Below, piece after piece: positions 47,650 through 59,600 of a DNA stretch of 64,000 nucleotides. Position numbers and translations under genes: made by a program. Positions within the stretch are counted from its first letter, which is position 1. Each line of letters opens with the position of its first letter. Below the pieces are notes generated by a model. It saw nothing but the letters and a program-made list of their open reading frames with translations. It was not told where the DNA came from and did no database searches. Source of the stretch: Amborella trichopoda (taxonomy: Eukaryota; Streptophyta; Magnoliopsida; Amborellales; Amborellaceae); assembly GCF_000471905.2 (NCBI RefSeq), contig NW_006498608.1, positions 2,663,491 to 2,727,490 of the forward strand. Reading direction: 5' to 3'.

Positions 47650-50600
47650 TTATATATCTTCTTCGGTGAAATTTGCAGCCAGATCCCAATAGTGGGCAAC
47701 CCCAGCATCAGCAAAAACTTTACGGGCAGCCGCTTCAGTTCGGCACTCATGGAAAAAAAATCTATTAAAACTCGGTTTGGCAACGCTCCCCTGCCAAACT
47801 AGCAAGCATTTGTTGACAGGAGCATCCTCTTTATCATCCCCCTCCTCTTCATTCGAAACAGCAGCTGCCCAATTGATCCTTCTAAGCATTAGCTTACCAT
47901 ACCTTTTGATAGACTTGCTCCCCCCTTCTACAACCACCACACTAAACCCATCGAAAATCACAGCACAACCTGTAAGCCTATTCTCTTGAGCATTGATATC
48001 CACTTTGAAGCGAGTTTGCTTATGAGAGAGGTCGTTCATCTTGTACACAGAGACTATGGTCTCGAATGTATTTGGATCATCGAAAAGCTTCCTCTCTTTC
48101 TTCTCTCTGCGTTCCACAGGCGTAAGCTTACGGGCAATGTTTCTGTCTACATGGGCCTGTTCACGCTCTGCAGCAGCACTCCTTATCTCCATTTCAAGCT
48201 TCGTGGGATCTTGAGTTGCTTCAGAGCCAAGAACCTTCATTAAATTGCTCATCTTGATCTTGGGCTTTGGGGGCTCTATCAGACCTTGCCTTATCATCTC
48301 TTGCCTCTCTTTTTCCCTAGCAAGGCGCCTCTGAGTCCGAAGCTTCTTTTGCTCTTTCTTGGTCAGCTTCAAGGGTTGTGGAGGGGGTGGGGCAGGCTCA
48401 GCAGGAGGCTCTATAGGAAGGGGATGCTCAACATAGCAAGTGATTTTATCCATTCTGATGTTGAATTTATCTCCTGTGACATCACTGTAGCTCCCAGAAG
48501 GCAACAGAACTGCATCCCTGGAAAATACATAAGCAAAATTTACTATATTATCAGCACATCGTGTTGTTAGCTTTGCTTCACTTTGGCAGTAGACACCAAC
48601 GTCTTCAGCTTTAGTTCCAAATCCAAGTAAAGTGAACTTCACCCAATATTTTCAAAATATTGGGAAAATATACCTGATATCTTGAAAAGATCAAGATGTT
48701 GGAAAATATGCTGATATCTTGAAAATATCAGGGATACTTCGGAAAAAAAGGAAAATTTTATGACAACACCAAGTTATATATTTTATTATTTTTATAGTTT
48801 ATATTAAAAGGAAAAGATTGAAATCTTGTTTGGATCGGGCAGAGAACTTCTCTTCCCTAGCCAAAACAAAGAGGTTCCCAAGGTGAATTTGATATTTACA
48901 GTACATGTTACTAGATTACATAAGAAGCAAAAGTAATATCACAATTAAACAGGAAAAGCAGACAACAACCAATATGGTACTAGGTACTCCAAGCACTTCC
49001 CACTCAAGGATGGCCAAGATAACTATAATCAGCTAGGTGTCTCCATGCGACCCTAGCCAACTTAATCTTCAACCATTTACAAGTGGAAACAATGTTGGAT
49101 ACATCGATGAAGTATCATATACAATAATCCATTGGGATAAGATATATTTTCCCATTCAAGGTAGCAAATGAAAGCTATAACGCACCACCACTCAATGTCG
49201 GGGATGGGGTCCTTCGGTTTCTCTTCCTTAATGGGAATTCTCTCTGAAACCTCGATCAAATTTGGGTTGATATCAAGTTCAGCCTTTGCCTTTGCCAGCT
49301 GGGCTTGCTTAGTTCTTAGCTCCTTGGCCTGTGCTTCTCCAAATTGACTCTGGAATAGCAAGACTAAAATATTAGCTAAGAGCCAACAAGAATACTAAAT
49401 GGAGTGTGAAGCACCTTGCAAACCAAAGTACCTTAAATTTTATTATTTCTGCTTGTTTTGACCATTTGCCTTCCTCAACAAACTGAAAGCTCATCCTCTT
49501 AGGCCTTAAAAGCTTTGTTTTGTTGATCCCCATAGTCTCATCAAAATAGGGATTATTTTCTCCATCTGCATCCAAATCGGGCCGGAGGATTTGGAATGCT
49601 TCCTTCTTCTGTTTATTAATGTTGACCTGAAAACAAGCACCACATTAGCTAGACATCAGCAGAAACAGAGGTTTAACGGCTGAGCATACATTAGCTTGTG
49701 TGGATCTATGTGTGTGTGCGTGTGTGAGAAGAGAGAGTGTGAACCTTCAAAGTGCTGAGATTGGTTGGCTTAGGCATGTTTATAACATTTCCATGTTCAT
49801 CAATTTCTCTTCCAAGAGCATCAAGACGCAGTACAGGAGCCTTTGCAGGCCTCTGAGGCGCAGAAACATCAGCAGCCTGTCCAGGAAACATATTGATAAG
49901 AGGGGCAAATTCAGGGTCTTGGTGAAACCCTAACTTAGCTGCAAGTTCTTGTGCTCGTTTTACAGCTTCATAATTTGGAATGTTTGTAAGCCCCGAAATG
50001 CCTGCCATGGACGTGGATGCAGGGTTCACAGAAGGTATGGTGGTTACTGGTAAAGCTGATGTCCCCATTGTCGAGGGACTTGGGGTTGTCAATGTTGGTG
50101 TTTTGGTCATTGAAGGAGCAGCTTGTGTTGCCTGTGTGGTTCCAGTTGGACTTGAAACAGTAGGTTTACTCAACTGCACGACCATCAAGAAAACATATCT
50201 TTTCAAACAAGATGCAGAACTCAAACCAGTAGCAGAAAGAATGTAGAGAGACAACAATGACATTAATCTTAACCAAATGACCTACCTGTGGCAACTTCTT
50301 CAATTTCTCAGACAACTCTTTCTGGATTTGCAAAGCCTTCTTAGCTTTGGCTAAAGCATCAATAGAGAGAGAACTTTTTCCAGCTGCTGTTGTAGTCCCA
50401 TCTGTACTGGATTTTCCAGGAGCCTCATGAGATCTGGTAACACTAAGGCCCTTATCATCAGGAGGGGTAGAAATCAAAGATACCTTTGTAGCAAGTGGAG
50501 AACCAGAGGAAGCAGAAGCATGAACGGCCCTTGATGCCACAGAAGACGGCGCTTCCCATGTAGGACCCTGCCAGAGAAAAAGCAAGTGAAAGAATTACAA

Positions 50601-53600
50601 ACCCTTGCAACGAGAGCAGAAAGCTATTGGCCAATGGGCAACTAACATAAATCATTACGCCAATATAACTCCAAAAAGATTCACTCATTGAACATGTCTC
50701 TTACTTGAGAAAACAAATAATAATAAGCATGCAAACATACAAGGTCACCTATTCAAAATATGTAAGACAACTTTAGGAATTTGTGTCTATGTATTATTTA
50801 ATTTATTTCTATACAATCTCCGTAATCTGCAACATGCAATTGTACACATAATCATCATCATCAAAGCCTTTTCCCAACTATTTGGGGTCGGCTATACAAA
50901 TCCCGGTTTGCCATTTTGTTAAGTTTTGGCAAATTTTAACGTTGGCAGCTTACCTAACATAACCCACCTCCTTTACCCGGGCTTGGGATGGGTTAAGGGA
51001 AATTTTAAGTTCCTCGCACTTCTTAGACAAATGCAATTATATGTATAGTGAATAGAAAATGAAAGACAGTACAGTAGTACAGCACACAAGGGTATTATAG
51101 TTGTTTTTAGAGTAATAAGACTGAGAGACAATCCGACATTTGACTAACCCCGAATTGCTCATAGAGACCAATCACCCTTTTCATGATAGATGACCATCCT
51201 TTCTCTTTAGTAATTATTAAACTAAGAAAGCCAAATCGTTCATTAAAATATAATAATAATAAACTAAGCATATTTTTTAGGTTTTTGGTAACAAAAACTT
51301 AAAACAGAAGTATAGAACTATTTTCTCAAAAAAACAGAAGTATAGAACCAACATCATAGAAAATGTAATAGGACCAGATTGCCAGATTGTGAAAGTCACT
51401 TTCACTGGGTTGGACCCAAACTGAACCTTTCAGTCATTGGAACGGGAAATGCATGGAAGACTGATTTGCATTTGTTTCAACCATTTGAATTAGGGATCCC
51501 AGTTTGCTTCAAAAGTCATTGAGCCAAATCAGTCATCCTGCTCTATGTGTTTGCTGGGACTCGTAAACAGCAGCTTTTGGTTCAGAATAGCAAACACTGC
51601 CTGCAATCTGAAAACTAGATGAGGATGAGCCCTTGCAACTATGTTATGGTGATCCGGAACCAACACAATAACTCGAGTTACTGGTGTAAGATTGAGAGCA
51701 TTAGGCACAAGAAAGTGATAAAAGTTTAACAGAATTCACAGGAGGGGCACGAGAAGGCGGAGTATCAACATTTGTAGAGTTGGTTTGGTTTTAGGACTGA
51801 GGATGCCAAAATAGAAGCTGATGTGTCTTGGTAGCCTAGAAAACATGCCCTGAGAAATGGGTCTTGAATGACGGGACAGACCACTCTTTCGCACATAGGT
51901 GGATCCCTTTCCTGGAGAATACTAAGGATCTATGAAGTCCCTAGACAAACATGGCCCACAGCCTACGTAAAGGACATCATGAATTGGGAGCAAAGAGAGA
52001 CTCCACCTTGAGTGCGCTAAAGGGTGGACACTAGAGACTAGCTGTGATTGTTTTTCTACTCAAACATGTTATCTTTCCAAGAACAACTCTTTAAAGGTCC
52101 AATTCCTGTTAGATCAAATATGTATTCCCAAAAAGGTTCAACACAAGCACTGTAAGAGGTCATTTGTCCACCAAGGATGGTTGGAGTGGCCATCCAAGGT
52201 GTAACCAATCTCATAAATATTGGATCCCATATTGAACCCGGAAAGTGTCTGCTTTGGCTTGTTTTGGTGGTTAGATCGAGTCCAACTATTTTTCAAATCA
52301 ACAATAAATAAAAATTTGAAAGATGGAAAAATAGAAAAAATTCCAAAAGATCACAAAGAAAGAAACTCCAGAGAGAGAGAGAGACATGACAAATACATGA
52401 TGAATTGCGTGCAATTACTTCTAAATCTAGAAAAGTTTAGGATTCAGAATTTTTACATTGTCAAATTTTTAAGAGATAAAGAATGGTGACCAATAGATCA
52501 TTTCCCCAAAAGTTTATGTTGCAGCTATATCTGTGATAGTGCAGAAGGGATGTGCAAGTCGCTGAAAACTATCATGAAATGGGTCTAAAGTATTGGAAAA
52601 CATCAAATACTTTTAAGAGAAATTTGAGGGATAGAAAGGACCAGCAAAGTGTAATAAGCCAAAGAAGAATAATTTGCTATATCAAGGGTACTTACATTAT
52701 GCTAAGGAAAAAAGGCATTCTCACTATCAGTCTATCAGTAAGAGTTTATGGGACCACATCATAGTCCCAAGGCCCAAATGTAAGGTATGGTAACAAAACA
52801 AGGCTGTCACTACACTACATGTCAGACGACTGCCTCTGAGGTATTGGTGGAATAATGGAAGAGATTGTTTTTCCGAACACAGTCACTGGGGATTTAGAGG
52901 AAAGGATAATTTTAGGCGTGACAGCAACATAAATAAATGGAAGGGAACACAAGCAATCTTTTGCATCTACTAGAAAGAGGATTATGAATCTTTAAGGCAC
53001 ACATAGATGCTGTGTGACCAGGTTTATGGTCCAGGCAAATAAGAGTTCAGAAAAGCTTTCATGATAGAACTTTCAAGTATGAATGAGGCACAAGATAGAC
53101 ATTGTCTCGTTGGTCTGATAAGGAAGTTCAACACTATCTTGTAATCCCATGTAAGGCGAGGCGGGTAGAGGATCAAACATAACAATGTGGAGGTTCTCAG
53201 ACTTCACATCCTCCAGAAAAAAAAAGGTTCTCGGAAGCCACTTATTAGCATGCTTTTAGCAGACCCAAAATGTGATGGGTCTTCCTTTACCAAGCCAACA
53301 AGAAGGAAGATTTTTTCTTATCAGAGGACTGGGAATATACATTTCTGAAATGTATTAACTACAATGTATTAACTACAAAAACCCATCTACAACCACTGAT
53401 TTTAGCATCTGCAGCTTAAAGATATAAAATTAAGGGAGCATAATGTCAAAAGATGAGTGCAGTGATCTATGAGTGTGTCATCCCACTCCAGGCCAGATTT
53501 GATGGTTAGGAAGAGGTTGAAAGAATTTTACAGCACAGAGGGGTTTCGTTCCTGAAGATCTTTGAGCTCAAAGGAGATCACTTCAAAAGGGAAGCGTAGA

Positions 53601-56600
53601 TGCAGGATATTGTTGAAAGTACCCTATCACCTCATGAGAAGATTAGCTCATGTGAAAGCATTCACCTCTGGTTGAGAGAATGGGACATACTAAATTTCTT
53701 TCCTAAGATGGTTAGTACCAAAAGGATGATAGGCTCTTAAAGGATATTACCAAGGATATTACCAAAAGGATATTATCAAGGATATTACCAAAAGGATATT
53801 ACCAAGGATATTACCAAAAGGATATTACCAAGGATATTACCAAAAGGATGATAGGCTCTTAAAGGATATTACCAAGGCAGTGGACTTTATACACCACAAA
53901 GTTAAAGAGTTCAACAGCCAGAATTCAGGTTTACGTTGAGAACCATTACCAGCTGGTGAGATATTATATTCAAATCCCCCCACCACCCCACAAAAAAAAG
54001 ATGACCAACAACAACGCAGTCACAACTTCTCCAATTTATACATCGTATCCTCCACAACCATTATAAAGAATGATAAACAAGTAAACTAATGCAATGCCAC
54101 AATTAAGGATCACTCACTAATCTATCCCTCTACCATGCCCACACAAAATTCCTTAGCAATAGAACCCATGCATGCTTGCTGGGTTTACCAATGCAGAGAG
54201 GAAGTCCAAAAGTAAAGGTTGGCTAACAGAAGTAATTATATTACATTATTCTACAGACACACTCAATTGTGCGTGCGTATGCAGAATTATTACGACACTC
54301 CATAACTTGGCATTGAATATAATGAAACAACTCTATCCTGAAAAACTACTTGATCATGAGTTCATTTTATGTAGTCTCAAGGGGTTTCTGTATCTCACAC
54401 AATTAGCCTAGCCAACAGTAAATCACATCGAGCAGTGTTTCAAAAAGCAGACCGCCTAGCGCTTGGGCGGCCGCCTAGGCGGATCTGAGGGCCTAGGCGC
54501 ATCGCCCAAGCCTAGGCGCCCATAAAAAGCGGATGTTCCTAGGCACCCGCCTAGGCTGCCCAGCGTTCAGACAAAAAGCTTTCGGTGGGAGCTATTTTTG
54601 TCCATTTTTTTATACTAAGGGATCAAAAATGGGGGTTTTAGGTTAATTTGAAACCTAAAACTCATTAGAGACCATTTTAGAGAGAGAAAGCCTCCAAAAA
54701 ACTAGTTTTTGGTGATTTCTTTAGAATCGAAGGGTTTCTCAAAGTTAAGAAAAATATCAACCATTGATATTAGATTTAATTTTTGATGTTTTATAAATCT
54801 ATTGGGGGGGCTTTAGAAGATTTTGATTCCTTACTTACTCCAATGGCGATGAATATGATGCAAATGCAGCTGACCTTATTTTTTCTGATGATGAATGTTG
54901 AATAATGATTAAACTTTGAACATTGATTAAATTATTGAAGATTCTTTTGAGTCTTCAAGTATTACTTTCATTTTTGTTTTCTTCCTCATGGTTGTGTATT
55001 GTGGATAGTGGATATGCAGTTCCACTGGTATGGTATTTGGTAACTTTGGTTTGGTAATTTGGTTGGTAAATTTTAAGTTTTAATTGGATATGGACCGACT
55101 TATGGTTATGCTTATACTTTGAATTATAATGTGCGTTAAATACCTAATTCTTATATTTTATATAATATATAACTCTATAATCCTTTTTGGAATCAACTGG
55201 GCCGTCCAGATTCAGGGCAACCGCCTAAGCGCTGGGCGGCCTGGACCCCCTAGGCCACCTAGGACCCACCTAGCGCTTTTTGAAACTATGTATCGAGAAA
55301 AGTAATCATCCAGGTGCCTATAACAATAAGATGTGAGTAATGACTCTTCACCATGGCAACAGAATCTTATTATTGTCTTTATATCTCAAAATAAGCATTT
55401 ATTGATAATGGTTCTGGTGGTGATTCTTACATCTTGGATTTTAAGTAGGTTTCCTTTTTTTGTTAAAAGACTCAAGTTGACAATGAAATCATTTTTTCCC
55501 CAACTTACTCATTTTTGTATTTTTCCATATTTCAGGTAAGAATCCAGTGACCATTAGCCTTAGGGGAGAAAATTGCAAAAGACCAGAGAGCTATCAATGC
55601 TGTCAAAGAAAACAATATTAATTCCCTGCTTGTCAAACGATCAATATGCCAAAACCCCATGGAAACCATACAGTCCTTCCATGTTTACAAGGGAATGATT
55701 TTCTTCAAAGGTATGTATACAAGGGAATGATCAACATAGAAATTTTGAAAAACAACAGCATCATTACAACATTGATGGAACTTGATTATAGAAGCATAAA
55801 GAGGATGAGAAATGAAATTGGTTCTGAAAGAGGTCAACTAGTAAAAGTCCCAGCCATAGTTCATCGTCATTACACCTCAAATGGGTATATGGTGCATGCA
55901 GGCTTAATCCCTCAGTTGGTAAATTTCAGGAGATTGAGACCCATCTTTGAGTAGAAATATCATTACTATCTTAACCCATGGATACAATAACACAATAACT
56001 TCAAGAATTCAACACAATCAAACTTTTAATCATTCAGATAACAAGGACATGAGCATTAACTTTATACACATAACATTAAAACATGAGCATTAACGTTAAG
56101 TGCCAAAAAAAAAAAACATGAGCATTAACGTTAACATACATATCACTAAAACATATAATACAATCACATGGAAATTGGAAAATCTGATTCCTCCTTCCAT
56201 AAAAAAGATTAAAACAATAGTATTTTAGACCAACAAAAAGAAACAAAAGACAAACTAAGAAAATTTGCTATTTAACATGATCAAATTTGGATAGTTCGGA
56301 GGAAATGGATTAAAGCATGCACTTCCAACCCCACTTTTTCCATTCTCCTTAATGGTTCCCCAGTTGGCTTCTTCCCTGCAACTAGAGGCTTAAGACAAGG
56401 AGACCCTCTATCGCCCTTCCTTTTCACCACTATTGGTGAACTCTTCTCTAGAACCCTCGCTAGATTCTTCGACAGAGGAGTTCTCATGGGCTTTAGGACT
56501 TCCCTTGAAGGGCCAGTCCTCTCCCACCTTCTCTACGTTGATGACACTCATTTTCTGTGAGGCCCACCCTTCTCAAATTGACAGCCTGTGGTTTTCCCTA

Positions 56601-59600
56601 GGAGCATTGAACTCCTAACTAGTATGAAAGTTAAACTGTGCAAGACCAAAATGTTGTGGAAAATGGAGATTTACAGCTTGTTGCCCAACATTTGGGATGT
56701 GCTCCAAAAAGCCTCCCCTCCTATCTTGGTCTTCCCCTTTGCTTAGGCAAACCCATAAAGCACCCCACTGGGACAATCTGGTTGAGAAGTTCGACCGGAA
56801 GCTTGTTGGCTGGAAAGGTAGGTATCTTTCTCTCAAATGAAGAATTACCCTTATCAAATCCACGCTAGGAAACACCCCTATATACCACATGTCCCTCTTC
56901 CAAATCCCTATTTTTGTCATTCAGCATCTCTAAAAACTTATGCGACATTTTTTTGGTCAGGGTCTGCTGAAAGCCATAAATTTCACCTGGTAACGTGGGA
57001 CAAAGCCTGTACCCCCAAGAAATATGGTGGACTAGGTATCAAAAAACTTCGAACTATGAATCTTGCCTTGCTAGGAAAATGGTGGTGGAAATTTACCCCC
57101 CCCCCCCCCCCCACCCCCTTCTATGGAAACAGGTTATCCAAGCCAAGTACGGACTTGGAGAAGACAGGTGGCTGCCTAGATCCCCCTTCCATAGATCCTC
57201 TAGAGCCTTGAAGTGCATCACTTCAAGCAAATTAGCTTTCCTTAATTGTACTAGGTTTCAATTAGGGAATGGTCAGAGAATCAACTTTTGGATGTATAGC
57301 TGGATAGGAGTCCAACCCCATGGGCATGTCTTCCCTTCTCTATTCCCCTTGGTCCAAAACCAGGCAGCAGTGGTTGCCGAATATGTTGAGGTTAGAGGTT
57401 TGGCCATGGTTTGGACACTCAATTTTAGGAGAAACCTCACAGGCCAGGAGTCCCTTTTCCTAAATTCCCTTCTCCTTATGCGAGCTCCTCTTTTCAGCCC
57501 TCTCCAAAGTCAATACTCAATCATCTACTCTCGAAACCCCATACGGGATTTTCACAATTTTGCTCTTTCTACTCCTCTCTACTCCCTAATTTGTCCCATG
57601 CACCTCTTCTCAACAAATCTTGGTCCCAGCAGGTGCCCCATAAAATACAAGCCCTCACATGGGTGCTTCTACAAGGTAAAACCCTTAACCCTTACATTAG
57701 ACCAACTTTAGCATAAGCTGCTCTCCCTACCAAATCGTTGCATCATGCGGCTCCAAGAAGAGGAGACAATCTCCCACCTTTTTATCCAATGTGAGATCTT
57801 TTACAGCCTCTAGTCATCTTTCCTTAAACTCTTTCACCTCCATCGGGTCACTCCCCTTTCACTTGACAACCTCTTCAATGCTTTCTTATCCCCCTCCTTT
57901 TGCTAAAAATAGTAGAAACTTTGGCAATTGTTCATCGTCGCCAGTGTTTCAAAAAACGGACCGCCCAGCACCTAGCCGGCCGCCTAGGCAATTCTGGGGC
58001 CTGGGCACCCAAAAAAAGCGGATATCCCTGAGCGCCCGCCTAGGCGCCCGAGAAACCGCCTAGGTAGGGCCTGTGCCCCACCCAGGGGCAAAAATGCCCC
58101 TCGTTGATGATATTTTTGTTAATACTAAAGGTGCAAAATTGTGGGTTTAGGTTCATTTGAAAATTGAAACCTAAAACCCATTAGAGCATATTTTAGAGAT
58201 AGAAAAACCCAAAAAAAAATAAATCTACTCACCTAGGTGCCACCTAGCGCTTTTTTAAATACTGGTCAGCGCCCTCATTTAAAGCATTTGACTTGAGAGG
58301 ACCTCCGAAACCTTTAGGAGCACTTTGAGGGGCCAACGATCCATATTTGACTCTTGCATTGCCCTAATCTCCGTCTTGGCAAAGTTCATTCTAGCGCTTT
58401 TTAAATATTGGTCTTTACCCTCATTTAAAGCATTTGGCTTGAGAGGACCTCCGAAATCTTTAGGATCACTTTGAGGGGCCAACGACCCATATTTAACTCC
58501 TGCATTGCCCTAATCTCCCTCTTGGCAAAGTACATCCTAGTTTTCGCTTCGCTTCCCATCTCCCACTTCAGAGCCAACTAGGAAGCCCTTTTGAACCTTT
58601 CTGCCCCACCTACCAACATCAGAGCCCAATGGACTCCCCTTCCGCCCAATTTCCTCAAATTTAACACAGATGGCTCATCCTTAAGTAACCCAGGTCCCTC
58701 TAGCGTAGGTGGTATTTTGCCTAACTCCAATGGCATTTTCCTTTCCTATTTGGAACATATTGGGATCTCGGACTCCACCACTGTAGAGGCCATGACTCCT
58801 TTAGAAGGTCTTAAGAGAGTACCTCAACCTAGGTCTAATTATCAAGGGTTTATAGTCCCATCAGACTCCAACAACACGATCATTTGGGCATCTCACTAGC
58901 ACCGCCCGTCATGGCATTTATTCTATACTTTCGAGCATATCAACTTCCTTTACAGCTCCATTCCACAAGTCACATTCGAGCATATTCCTTGAGAGGCCAA
59001 CTCTAAAGCAGACAGGGTGGCTAAGTAAGAAGCCCGCCAAACCACAGCTCCATCCCATAGGTAAACAAAGAGGTTTACGCTAAGGTAAACAAAGAGGTTT
59101 ACACTAAGGTACACCAGTAGGCTAAGAAGGGATCGCACCAGGACACAGGTGCACCCCCGACTCCTTGAAACCACATACCCCTCAAGCTCTTCCCTCTTCT
59201 CCTCCTCTCTCCTCCTCTCCAAAAAAAAAAAAGGGGGAAAAGAAAGAGGAAAAAAAATATTATCACAATATCATTCTCTCTGCTGCTGCTCTTCTCCCCA
59301 AATCATTCACTCTATCTCACTCCCTTCTCTCTCTAATCTCTTTCCAACAGCCCTTTCCTCTCTTCCCCTCCCCTATCTTCTCCTCACGCCTCTTCTGTAT
59401 GATCCATCCTTCTTCTCTCCCATTCTCCTCTTCTCTCCTAATATATTTTGTCCCTTCAACCTCTTCTTCATCATCCACCCTCACCCCTCTGCCCTCACCC
59501 CTTCCTTTCATTGGCCCTCAGACTCCCTCTTCCTTCTGTTGCTATGACATCTCGGACAGAATGGAACTGAAGACCGGCCATACCTTGGAGACGGCAGCTT

